DNA of 64,000 nt, taken from contig CAVWXX010000006.1 of NCBI GenBank assembly GCA_963759155.1, positions 1-64,000 on the forward strand, in the 5' to 3' direction. Within the stretch, counting starts at the first letter, position 1. The number at the start of each line of letters is the position of its first letter. The position numbers and the translations under genes are program-made. The notes under the pieces were generated by a model. That model was not told the origin of the DNA. It was given only the letters and a program-made list of their open reading frames with translations, and did no database searches. Shown here piece after piece: positions 35,215-43,399 of this stretch. The DNA is from SZUA-36 sp963759155. GTDB taxonomy: Bacteria > Pseudomonadota > Gammaproteobacteria > Xanthomonadales > SZUA-36.

Positions 35215-36450
35215 ATGAATATACACGTCATTTTTGTCGCTCCATTCTGCATGGAAACCACCCTGCGGTTTGTGAAAGGCGCTGCCGGTTTGCCGGGTGT
35301 CGACCTCAGCCTGATAAGCCAGGAGGGTGTCGAAAAACTACCTGTTGACCTTCGCTCCATGCTCGCCGGGCACTGGCGGGTGCAAAATGCGCTCGACCCG
35401 GAGCAACTCGTCGATGCCATACGTGCACTGGAGTCAAAACTCGGACCGGCAAAAAAATTGATAGGTGCATTGGAGCAATTACAGGTTCCGCTGGCGAAGG
35501 CCCGTGAAGCCCTGGGGATCGAGGGACTGGGTGTCGATGCTGCCAGAAATTTTCGCGATAAGGCAAGAATGAAAGACGTACTAAGGGATGCAGGCATACC
35601 TTGCGCGCGGCATGTACTCGCTCAAACCCCGCAACAGGCGAATATATTTGTTGAAAAAACCGGTTTTCCACTGGTGGCCAAACCGCCTTCCGGCGCCGGT
35701 GGCAAAGGAACTTTCCGCGTCGAATCAGCAGATGACCTGCATATCCTGCTGACGCGTTATCCACCATCGGCTTCTGAGCCCATCATGCTGGAAGAGTTTG
35801 TCTCCGGTACCGAGCACTCGTTTGACAGCATCATGCTTAAGGGAAAGCCTGTCTGGCACTCAATTTCCCGCTACATGCCTGCACCGTTGAAAGTGCTGGA
35901 AAACCCGTGGATACAATGGTGTGTATTTCTCCCACGTGACATTGGCGGAGACGAATACGCACCCATACGCAAAGCCGGTTTCAAGGCAGTAGAAGTACTG
36001 GGCTTGAAGACGGGGTTGAGTCATATGGAATGGTTCCAGCTTGAGGGCGACCGCATAGCCATCTCAGAGGTAGGCGCACGTCCACCCGGTGCTCAAATCA
36101 CCAGTCTTTTATCCTGGGCACATGACCATGATTTCTACCAGGCCTGGCCGCGTTTGATGATCCTGGACGAATTTGAACCACCACCACGCAAGTATGCCGT
36201 GGGCGCCGCCTACTTTCGCGGTCAAAGGGGCGCATCCGGCGGCACACACGTGCGCGCCATTCACGGTCTTGAGGAGGCGCAACGACGCTTCGGCTCACTT
36301 GTCGTTGAGATCCGGCTACCAGGCGCCGGACAATTTGTTTCCGACAGTTACGAAGGCGAAGGTTATGTGATTATTCGCGATGAGGATTCAAGCGTGGTCG
36401 AAACAGCATTGCAAGAAATCGTCAAATTGGTTCGCGTGGAGCTTGGCTGA
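35215..36450 (+). CDS. ATP-grasp ligase-like protein (first)
   Basis: A 411-residue ATP-grasp protein. The N-terminal pre-ATP-grasp domain begins MNIHVIFVAPFCMETTLRFV. The ATP-binding region has RDKARMKDVLRDAGIPCARH, FPLVAKPPSGAGGKGTFRV and MLEEFVSGTEHSFDSIML. The metal-binding end reads LSHMEWFQLEGDRIAISEV, then GARPPGAQ. ATP-grasp ligases join a carboxylate to an amine through an acyl-phosphate. It is a clear paralogue of the 42179 gene (compare SHMEWF/THMEWF and EVGARPPG/EIGCRPPG). Substrates are unknown. It is the first gene of the eight-gene operon; the next begins 3 bp after its stop. A ribosome binding site before ATG 35215 is not obvious. Confidence 0.85.
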   Translation: MNIHVIFVAPFCMETTLRFVKGAAGLPGVDLSLISQEGVEKLPVDLRSMLAGHWRVQNALDPEQLVDAIRALESKLGPAKKLIGALEQLQVPLAKAREALGIEGLGVDAARNFRDKARMKDVLRDAGIPCARHVLAQTPQQANIFVEKTGFPLVAKPPSGAGGKGTFRVESADDLHILLTRYPPSASEPIMLEEFVSGTEHSFDSIMLKGKPVWHSISRYMPAPLKVLENPWIQWCVFLPRDIGGDEYAPIRKAGFKAVEVLGLKTGLSHMEWFQLEGDRIAISEVGARPPGAQITSLLSWAHDHDFYQAWPRLMILDEFEPPPRKYAVGAAYFRGQRGASGGTHVRAIHGLEEAQRRFGSLVVEIRLPGAGQFVSDSYEGEGYVIIRDEDSSVVETALQEIVKLVRVELG

Positions 36451-36453
36451 ATC

Positions 36454-37383
36454 ATGGTCATGCAAATTCTGCTTGGCCCGCAAAGTCCGGCGCCCAACCT
36501 GAGACAGGCCATTGAGTCCATTCATGCGGATGGACCGATCGTCGCGATTACCGCAGGTTGGCGTGATTCAGAGGGAGAAGACGAAGAACTTCGCGAAATT
36601 GCCGGTCACCCGCTTGAAAACCTGATGCTTTACCAAAGGGCGGAACAGGTATTTGCCAACGAGCCTGCATTGTATGAATTGCAACGTGAGCGACAGGAAA
36701 AACTGAAAGAGTTGCAACGTCTTTACCGTATTCGTCTCGCACCAACCATTACAGCTGCCCATAGGTTATTGCGTACCCGAGCTGAAGCTGACTTGTTAAA
36801 GCTTGAGCAACGAGCCGCCATTGCCCAGTTACGCGCACTCGACACACATCACCTCCGCCGAATCCAAACCATCCACCAGGACTTTAACCAACGCAGGGCA
36901 GGTTTAGAGGCCCCGCAAGCCTCGGCGCAGCGAGATGAGGTTCATCAGCTGGTGAAAAATGCAGGTCTTGTCCTGATTGCAGGTGGTCACGTGGCCGTAT
37001 TGTTAAACCGTATACGCCTGTTCGGACTCAATCAGTTACTGGCACTCAAACCGGTCATCGCCTGGTCGGCGGGCGCCATGGCGATGAGCGATCGCATTGT
37101 CCTGTTTCACCAGGCAGCACCCCAGGGCAAACGCGATGCCGAACTGCTGGATGCCGGCCTGGGTATCGTGCGAAGAAGGGTCTTGCTACCTCATGCGGAC
37201 ACGCGTCTGGACTGGCGCAACCACAGAAGAATGGCCTTGTTCAGTCGCAGGTTTTCACCCGCCACCTGCTGTACGCTGGACAATGGATCGGTGCTTCACC
37301 TGGACGATGGAAAAATTGTTGCCGCAAAGGGTTCTTTCATCGTGACGCGGACGGGAAGAAAAAGGGCCGTGAGCACGGTATGA
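36454..37383 (+). CDS. S51-peptidase / glutamine-amidotransferase-fold protein
   Basis: A 309-residue protein of the class I glutamine amidotransferase-like superfamily, closest in style to peptidase S51 (cyanophycinase, dipeptidase E). Visible elements are GPIVAITAGWRDSEGEDEEL near the N-terminus, GLVLIAGGHVAVLLNRIRLF near 170, the probable nucleophile Ser in VIAWSAGAMAMS near 203, and a His in LLPHADTRLDW. About residues 60-150 form a highly charged helical insert (ELQRERQEKLKELQRLYRIR), not usual in S51 enzymes. I infer hydrolysis of an amide or peptide bond on the product made by the neighbouring ligases. It overlaps the next gene by 4 bp. Confidence 0.7.
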   Translation: MVMQILLGPQSPAPNLRQAIESIHADGPIVAITAGWRDSEGEDEELREIAGHPLENLMLYQRAEQVFANEPALYELQRERQEKLKELQRLYRIRLAPTITAAHRLLRTRAEADLLKLEQRAAIAQLRALDTHHLRRIQTIHQDFNQRRAGLEAPQASAQRDEVHQLVKNAGLVLIAGGHVAVLLNRIRLFGLNQLLALKPVIAWSAGAMAMSDRIVLFHQAAPQGKRDAELLDAGLGIVRRRVLLPHADTRLDWRNHRRMALFSRRFSPATCCTLDNGSVLHLDDGKIVAAKGSFIVTRTGRKRAVSTV

Positions 37384-38516
37384 ACCCACGCATTGAAAAT
37401 CTTTATCGTGATGGTGAACCCTCTGACGTCACGATCAGGGAGTTCCTTCAAAGCAGCCAGTTCCCGTTGACCGAACCGGGCCACGTCACCTTTGTGTTCC
37501 AGGGACAGGCCGACGAGGTGAACCTGCGACGCTGGATTTCCGGTTTTAACACATCACTACCCATGCAGGCGCTCGAAGGCACGGACCTTTGGGTCCTGCG
37601 CATGGAGCTACCCAATAAATCCCGCTTTGAGTATAAATTCGAACTTGTCCGCGGCGGTAACCGGGAACTCGTTCTCGATAAATTGAACAAGGTGGTGGCA
37701 CACGATCCATTTGGCGCCAACTCTGTGTGCCAGGGATACGGTTATAAACGCCCAGCCTGGACACGTCATCACCCTGAAACACGCCCGGGTACATTGACTG
37801 GTTTCCAGATGCACAGCCAGGCATTTGAAGGTCATCGCGACATACAGGTCTACCTGCCAGCACGCTTCAGACGTAGTCGCAGTTACCCATTGCTGGTCGT
37901 ACATGACGGTGCCGACTACCTGCGCTACGCCGATTTTGAGACGGTTCTCAATAACCTGATACATCGATTGGAAATCCCGGCCATGATCGTGGCCATGACC
38001 CAGTCACCTGACCGCCTCATCGAGTATACGGGAGACACACGCCACGCCCGTTTTATAGGCGAGGAACTTCTACAGGAAATGAACTCAAAATTTCCCCTGA
38101 TCGACAATCACCGGTCGAGAGGGCTCATGGGCGCCAGCCTCGGCGGTGTAGCGAGTCTGCATACCGCGCGCCAGTATCCCAAGCGGTTTGGACAGCTACT
38201 GCTGCAATCAGGCTCATTCGCGTTCAGTGACCTCGGCAAGCACCAGAAAGGCCCGATTTTTGACCCGGTTGTTCGCTTTGTAAATGAATACCGCAAAAAC
38301 CCCATTCCGGTGGCCGAGAAGTTATATATGAGTTGCGGAATCTACGAGTCACTCATTTACGAAAACCGGTCGCTGGTGCCGCTTTTGCAGGCCCAGGGTA
38401 TGCAGGTGAACTTTGAAGAGGCCCGTGATGCGCATAACTGGGAAAACTGGCGTGACCGCCTCCGTAATGGTCTTTCGTGGCTCTTTCCCGGCCCGCTATG
38501 GATGGTGTACGAATAG
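37380..38516 (+). CDS. Esterase-type alpha/beta hydrolase with N-terminal domain
   Basis: A 378-residue protein of the enterochelin-esterase/esterase D-like family. The first ~140 residues resemble a beta-sandwich carbohydrate-binding or Fes-type N-terminal domain (HVTFVFQGQADEVNLRRWIS, ELPNKSRFEYKFELVRGG). The hydrolase domain has VYLPARFRRSRSYPLLVVHD, the nucleophile elbow GLMGASLGGVASLH near residue 250, and a probable catalytic His in RDAHNWENW. The family cleaves ester bonds in diverse substrates. It overlaps the upstream gene by 4 bp; a 118-bp gap follows it. Confidence 0.8.
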   Translation: MNPRIENLYRDGEPSDVTIREFLQSSQFPLTEPGHVTFVFQGQADEVNLRRWISGFNTSLPMQALEGTDLWVLRMELPNKSRFEYKFELVRGGNRELVLDKLNKVVAHDPFGANSVCQGYGYKRPAWTRHHPETRPGTLTGFQMHSQAFEGHRDIQVYLPARFRRSRSYPLLVVHDGADYLRYADFETVLNNLIHRLEIPAMIVAMTQSPDRLIEYTGDTRHARFIGEELLQEMNSKFPLIDNHRSRGLMGASLGGVASLHTARQYPKRFGQLLLQSGSFAFSDLGKHQKGPIFDPVVRFVNEYRKNPIPVAEKLYMSCGIYESLIYENRSLVPLLQAQGMQVNFEEARDAHNWENWRDRLRNGLSWLFPGPLWMVYE

Positions 38517-38634
38517 CTGGTGTGGTGTCCCGCTAAATCCTCGTTTTATACAGGACGTAACACTTGCTACTAAAATCTGGTTCAAATCCATCGAAGGACG
38601 TATGATGATCAGCATGCAATCAGAGGAATAATAA

Positions 38635-39873
38635 GTGGCAAATATTACACGGAAAATTGGCTTATCTCTTGGTGCGGACATTTGCTGGCCCATTTGCTAC
38701 GAAGAACTGCTCAAGCAGCTCAATCTCAAGCTTCCAATTGGCGGCGATACGATCAGTTTCGAATCATCACGGGTCCAGATAGAACCTTTCGATCTTCGCA
38801 AAGATTGCAATTATGATGTGGTCATCGACCGCTTAACCCATTGGTATCACATTTCACGCGAATGGATTAAAACGGAAATTCTTGTCAACGACCTGTATGT
38901 TTTCAACAATCCCTGGTCGCTGCAGTCGATGGAAAAGCAAACCACCTATGCCGCCATGATGCGTCTTGGCTTTCCGGTTCCCGATACGTGGATGATTCCT
39001 CCGAAAAGATATGTGGAATCCGGGGATCTGCGATCTACCCTGCGTTATGCAAAACTTTTTGACCTCGGCGCCATCGGTGATCGCATCGGCTACCCCCTGT
39101 ACATGAAACCATACGATGGTGGCGCCTGGGTGGGTGTAACCGGTATTCACAATCAACAGGAACTGCTCAATGCCTATGAAAGCAGTGGCACACGGGTCAT
39201 GAATTTGCAAAAAGGTGTAGAGCCCCATGATGCCTTTGTACGTTGTGTCGGGCTTGGCCCGCAGTTCCGCATGGTTAACTACGATCCGGGTGCGCCGTTG
39301 CATGACCGCTACCGTATGGATCACGATTTCCTGCCTGCCGACCAGGCACAACAACTGCGTGATATGACCATGGTCATCAACGCCTTTTTTGGATGGGACT
39401 TCAACTCCTGTGAGAGCTTGCGCCAGGAAGGCACCTGGTACCCGATCGATTTTGCAAACGCCTGCCCCGATTCCCAGGTCACATCCTTGCACTATCACTT
39501 CCCGTGGTTGATCAAGGCCAACCTGCGCTGGTCGATTTTCTGTGCTGCCACCGATCGCTCGATGAAAACCAATCTTGATTGGCAGTCATATTTTTCGATT
39601 GCAGATCAGGATATTCCTTTCGAAGAGAAAATGGCCGGCTATGTCAAACTGGCGCGTGCACACTTTAATGTGGATGAGTTTGAAAGCTTCTGTGCCACCC
39701 ACCTGCCCCAGCTTGACGAGGTAGCGTACGATTTCTTCGCCAGTGATACCGTGCATCAAGCCATCCGGGAGAAAGTCACTGCGCTCTATCCTGACAATGA
39801 AATCGATAGTTTCGTCGAGTTATTCTGGCAGCGTGTACAGAAGTGGCGTCACATTGAGGGTAAAGGTCTTTGA
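38635..39873 (+). CDS. ATP-grasp-like protein (second, divergent)
   Basis: A 412-residue protein with a divergent ATP-grasp core: MEKQTTYAAMMRLGFPVPDT (RxMxxxGxPxP-like), YPLYMKPYDGGAWVGVTGI (Lys and glycine-rich loop), VNLQKG-like LQKGVEPHDAFVRC, and GTWYPIDFANACPDSQ at the metal-binding end. It is distinct from the other ATP-grasp proteins in the operon. The start is GTG 38635 with AGAGGA 7 nt before it. The TGA overlaps the TTG start of the next esterase gene by 4 bp. Product and substrate are unknown. Confidence 0.75.
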   Translation: MANITRKIGLSLGADICWPICYEELLKQLNLKLPIGGDTISFESSRVQIEPFDLRKDCNYDVVIDRLTHWYHISREWIKTEILVNDLYVFNNPWSLQSMEKQTTYAAMMRLGFPVPDTWMIPPKRYVESGDLRSTLRYAKLFDLGAIGDRIGYPLYMKPYDGGAWVGVTGIHNQQELLNAYESSGTRVMNLQKGVEPHDAFVRCVGLGPQFRMVNYDPGAPLHDRYRMDHDFLPADQAQQLRDMTMVINAFFGWDFNSCESLRQEGTWYPIDFANACPDSQVTSLHYHFPWLIKANLRWSIFCAATDRSMKTNLDWQSYFSIADQDIPFEEKMAGYVKLARAHFNVDEFESFCATHLPQLDEVAYDFFASDTVHQAIREKVTALYPDNEIDSFVELFWQRVQKWRHIEGKGL

Positions 39874-40607
39874 AACACGTCTATCGATGGTATTCACCCC
39901 ATGTCGAACAGGAGGTCCAACTTGTTCGCTGGGGCACTTATGGCACACCCGTCTTACTGTTCCCAACGGCGGGTGGCGATGCCGAAGAAGTAGAACGCTT
40001 TCACCTGATCGGGGTATTGATGCCGTTGATCGAAAGCGGACGTATCAAGGTCTACTCGACCGATTCGATAGCCGGTCAGGCCTGGATATCGCAACAGCAC
40101 CCGGCAGAATACTGTTCACTCTTACAAAACCGGTTTGACTCACTCATATACCAGGAGATCGTTCCCCTCATTCGCCAGGACTGTGCATCAAGTGATATTG
40201 AAATCATTACCGCCGGTGCTTCAATCGGCGCATTCAACGCAGTTGCCAGCATCTGCCGGCACCCGGATGTGTTTCGTCTCGCCATTGCAATGAGTGGTAC
40301 CTATGACCTGTCCAAATATCTCGAAGGACGTTTTATCCAGGACTTCTACTTTGCTTCCCCCCTGCATTTCCTGCCCGGCCTTGAGGGCCCGCTTTTAGAG
40401 CAGTTACGTAAAAGACTGGTCCTGTTACCCAGCGGTGAAGGTGACTATGAAGATATTGGTGAATCATGGCGCATGGGCAATGCGCTGGGTGACAAGGGCA
40501 TACCCAACCGGGTTGACCCCTGGGGTGCACAATGGCGTCATGACTGGGTGACCTGGCGTGTAATGCTACCAAAATACCTGTCAGAGTTTGCTGACTGGAA
40601 GCCTTAA
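39870..40607 (+). CDS. Esterase-type alpha/beta hydrolase (second)
   Basis: A 245-residue hydrolase that lacks the N-terminal domain of its neighbour at 37380. The sequence has GTPVLLFPTAGGDAEEVERF, the nucleophile elbow ITAGASIGAFNAVASI near residue 115, and PWGAQWRHDWVTWRVML near the C-terminus carrying a probable catalytic His. The start is TTG 39870, supported by AGGGTAAAGG just upstream and by absence of a good ATG; it overlaps the upstream stop. Family: esterase/enterochelin-esterase-like. Substrate unknown. Confidence 0.78.
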   Translation: MKHVYRWYSPHVEQEVQLVRWGTYGTPVLLFPTAGGDAEEVERFHLIGVLMPLIESGRIKVYSTDSIAGQAWISQQHPAEYCSLLQNRFDSLIYQEIVPLIRQDCASSDIEIITAGASIGAFNAVASICRHPDVFRLAIAMSGTYDLSKYLEGRFIQDFYFASPLHFLPGLEGPLLEQLRKRLVLLPSGEGDYEDIGESWRMGNALGDKGIPNRVDPWGAQWRHDWVTWRVMLPKYLSEFADWKP

Positions 40608-40679
40608 GCCGGGTAAAGGTGAAACGACGATCAGCACACTATCACCGGGTTGTTCTGACAAAAGGAAATTGACACTATC

Positions 40680-42146
40680 ATGCCAAAAGAACCACTAAAA
40701 ATCTGCCTTGCGTCCTCGGAACTGACGCCGCTGGCCAAAACCGGGGGACTCGCAGACGTTGCCTCTGCCCTGTCGGGATTCCTTCAACGGGATGGACATG
40801 ACATACGCGTCCTGATGCCGTTTTATTCCTCCATCGATACGTCGGACATGGAGGTCACACCGGTCGATTACCTGCAGAATCAACCCATCAAAATGGGACA
40901 CCACCACCTGCAGTATTCCATTGACACGGCGAGACTGCCGGGCACTGAACTGGCGATCTACCTGCTGCGTTGTCCTGAGCTTTATGACCGGTCCGGTGTT
41001 TATACGCAGGATGCAGACGAGCACCTGAGATTCATTCTGTTATCCAGGGCCTCGATCGAAATGTGCCAAAAAATGGGCTTTGCTCCGGATATTTTTCATT
41101 GCCATGACTGGCATACCTCGCTGGTGCCACTGTATCTGAAAACCCGTTATGCCTGGGACCAGCTTTTCGAGAACACACGCTCCGTTCTGACGATTCACAA
41201 TATCGGTTACCAGGGTGTTTTCAGTGCAGACATCCTTCCTGACCTGGGTTTGCAGCATGAGACTGACAAACTGCATCAGGACGATCTTTCACATGGCATG
41301 ATCAACTTTCTGAAGACCGGCGTGCTTTATGCAGACCTGCTGACCACCGTCAGTCCAAACTACGCGGAGGAGATACTCGACCCGGAATACGGCATGGGTT
41401 TGCAGGATATCCTCAGACAACGCCGGAACTCGCTGGTCGGTATTCTTAACGGTGTAGACTTTAATGAATGGAACCCTGCTGCCGATGCACTGATTCCGCA
41501 TGCCTATGACAGTCGCCGCATTGCCGGCAAAAAGAAAAACAAGCTGGCATTGATGAAGGAACTGGACCTGGATTGCGGTGATGATATGCCCCTGATTGGC
41601 ATGGTGACCCGGCTGACCGGTCAAAAAGGCCTCGACCTGGTCGAGCAGGTTCTGCCGGAAATGATGCAGCAGCGACGCTTTGCACTGGCCATACTCGGAA
41701 GTGGAGAGTCGCACTACGAACAGTTCTTTAGCTGGTTACAGAATCGTTACCGTGACCGCGTCTGTTTTTACCGTGGCTTCAATAACAAACTGGCTCACAT
41801 GATAGAAGCCGGCAGCGACATGTTCCTGATGCCGTCATTGTTTGAGCCCTGTGGTTTGAACCAGATGTACAGCCTGCGCTATGGAACGGTGCCGATTGTC
41901 CGGCGCACAGGTGGCCTGGCCGACTCTGTGCAGCAATTCGATCCATCAAGCAAGGAAGGAACCGGTGTTGTTTTCAATGACTACAATGCCTCCGCCCTGG
42001 GCTGGGCGATAAACTTTGCCCTGGATTTATACCCTGAAAAAACCACCTGGCGTCAATTGGTTCGCAACGGTATGGCCATGGACTACTCCTGGGAAAAACA
42101 GGGTCATCTTTATGTTGATCTGTTCTATCGTCTGGCGGGGAAATAG
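40680..42146 (+). CDS. glgA: Glycogen synthase (GT5)
   Basis: A 488-residue GT5 enzyme that transfers glucose from ADP-glucose (or another NDP-glucose) to an alpha-1,4-glucan. The acceptor-side N-terminal motif is PLAKTGGLADVASAL, which contains KTGGL; HCHDWHTSLVPLYLK and TIHNIGYQGVF follow. The C-terminal donor-side motif is PSLFEPCGLNQMYSLRYG. No glgB, glgC, glgP or glgX is nearby, so it is not in an ordinary glycogen operon. It lies inside the ATP-grasp/esterase operon, 72 bp after the second esterase and 32 bp before the next ATP-grasp gene. Its product may be a primer glucan for other enzymes here, which is inference. Confidence 0.92.
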   Translation: MPKEPLKICLASSELTPLAKTGGLADVASALSGFLQRDGHDIRVLMPFYSSIDTSDMEVTPVDYLQNQPIKMGHHHLQYSIDTARLPGTELAIYLLRCPELYDRSGVYTQDADEHLRFILLSRASIEMCQKMGFAPDIFHCHDWHTSLVPLYLKTRYAWDQLFENTRSVLTIHNIGYQGVFSADILPDLGLQHETDKLHQDDLSHGMINFLKTGVLYADLLTTVSPNYAEEILDPEYGMGLQDILRQRRNSLVGILNGVDFNEWNPAADALIPHAYDSRRIAGKKKNKLALMKELDLDCGDDMPLIGMVTRLTGQKGLDLVEQVLPEMMQQRRFALAILGSGESHYEQFFSWLQNRYRDRVCFYRGFNNKLAHMIEAGSDMFLMPSLFEPCGLNQMYSLRYGTVPIVRRTGGLADSVQQFDPSSKEGTGVVFNDYNASALGWAINFALDLYPEKTTWRQLVRNGMAMDYSWEKQGHLYVDLFYRLAGK

Positions 42147-42178
42147 CACGCTGGCTTGCAGAAAATGAGGCATGTTGA

Positions 42179-43399
42179 ATGAACATCATTTTTATCGAAC
42201 CTTCCTTTCCTTACAACCAGCGTGAATTTGTGCGTGGCCTCTTTGAAGCAGGCGCAAACATCATTGGCATTGGTGAACGTCCCGAAGAATACCTCGCCGA
42301 TGACGTCAAGCACTGGCTTGGTCATTATGTGCAGGTACAGTCGGTGGTGCATGAACCCACGCTGCTAAGCGCGGTACGGCATATACAGGGACTGGTGTAT
42401 GTCGATAGGATGGAAGCCACGGTCGAGGCGCACATCATGGCGGCGGCCAGGGTGCGTGAAGCGACTGGTATTCCCGGCACATCCGTGAAAACAGCTTATC
42501 TGTGCCGTGACAAACCCGCCATGAAAGAGGCTTTGCGTGAAGCAGGCATTGCCTGTGCACAATCTACCCGCGCCGATGACCCAAAAGGTGCCCGTGACTT
42601 TGCCCGCCAGGTTGGATACCCCCTGATCATCAAGCCACCGGCCGGTGCCGGCGCGGCGGGCACATGGAAAGTTCGTGACGAAAACGAACTGGAGCAGGTG
42701 CTGGTGGAATCGGGCGTGGTCGATGGCCATGAAGTGGCCATAGAGGAGTTTATAGAGGGCCATGAGGGGTATCTCGACACCCTGACCATCAATGGGGAAG
42801 TCGCACACGAGTTCATCACACATTATTATCCCGGTGTTCTCAACGCCATGCGTGAACGCTGGATATCTCCACAAATGGTAACCACTAACCGAATCGAAGC
42901 TCCCGGTTACGACGAAGTCAGGCAAATGGCACGCGATGTTATCAAGGTGCTGGGGATTGGCACATCAGCCACACATATGGAGTGGTTTGCCAGCCCCAAG
43001 GGACTCAGGTTTTCGGAGATCGGTTGCCGGCCGCCAGGTGTTGGACAATGGGATGTGTATAACGCGGCCAACGATTTTGACATTTACCTCGAGTGGGCCA
43101 GCGCCCTGACCCACGGCAGACCGCACAGCAGTCCGTCACGTCGTTATGCTGCAGGCATGATTGCATTAAGACCCTCATGTGATGGTCATATCACCGGCTA
43201 TTCCGGTCTTGAAGCCATTCAACACCAGTATGGTGACTGCATCGTTGCTTCCCATCTGCCCTCACCAGGTTCAGCCACCCAGCCAGTGGAAGGTGGCTAT
43301 ATGGCCAATGCCTGGATGCGTGTACGGCACCCGGACTACGACACACTGAGACACATCCTCAATGCGATTGGAGAAACGGTGAAAGTCCATGCTGCCTGA
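42179..43399 (+). CDS. ATP-grasp ligase-like protein (third)
   Basis: A 406-residue ATP-grasp protein, paralogous to the 35215 gene. The pre-ATP-grasp domain begins MNIIFIEPSFPYNQREFVRG. Then RDKPAMKEALREAGIACAQ, YPLIIKPPAGAGAAGTWKV, VAIEEFIEGHEGYLDTLTI, and the metal-binding end THMEWFASPKGLRFSEIG, then CRPPGVGQ. The C-terminal domain resembles the ATP-grasp C-terminal 'biotin-carboxylase-like' segment (GYSGLEAIQHQYGD). It overlaps the PGM1-related ligase gene by 11 bp. Confidence 0.85.
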   Translation: MNIIFIEPSFPYNQREFVRGLFEAGANIIGIGERPEEYLADDVKHWLGHYVQVQSVVHEPTLLSAVRHIQGLVYVDRMEATVEAHIMAAARVREATGIPGTSVKTAYLCRDKPAMKEALREAGIACAQSTRADDPKGARDFARQVGYPLIIKPPAGAGAAGTWKVRDENELEQVLVESGVVDGHEVAIEEFIEGHEGYLDTLTINGEVAHEFITHYYPGVLNAMRERWISPQMVTTNRIEAPGYDEVRQMARDVIKVLGIGTSATHMEWFASPKGLRFSEIGCRPPGVGQWDVYNAANDFDIYLEWASALTHGRPHSSPSRRYAAGMIALRPSCDGHITGYSGLEAIQHQYGDCIVASHLPSPGSATQPVEGGYMANAWMRVRHPDYDTLRHILNAIGETVKVHAA

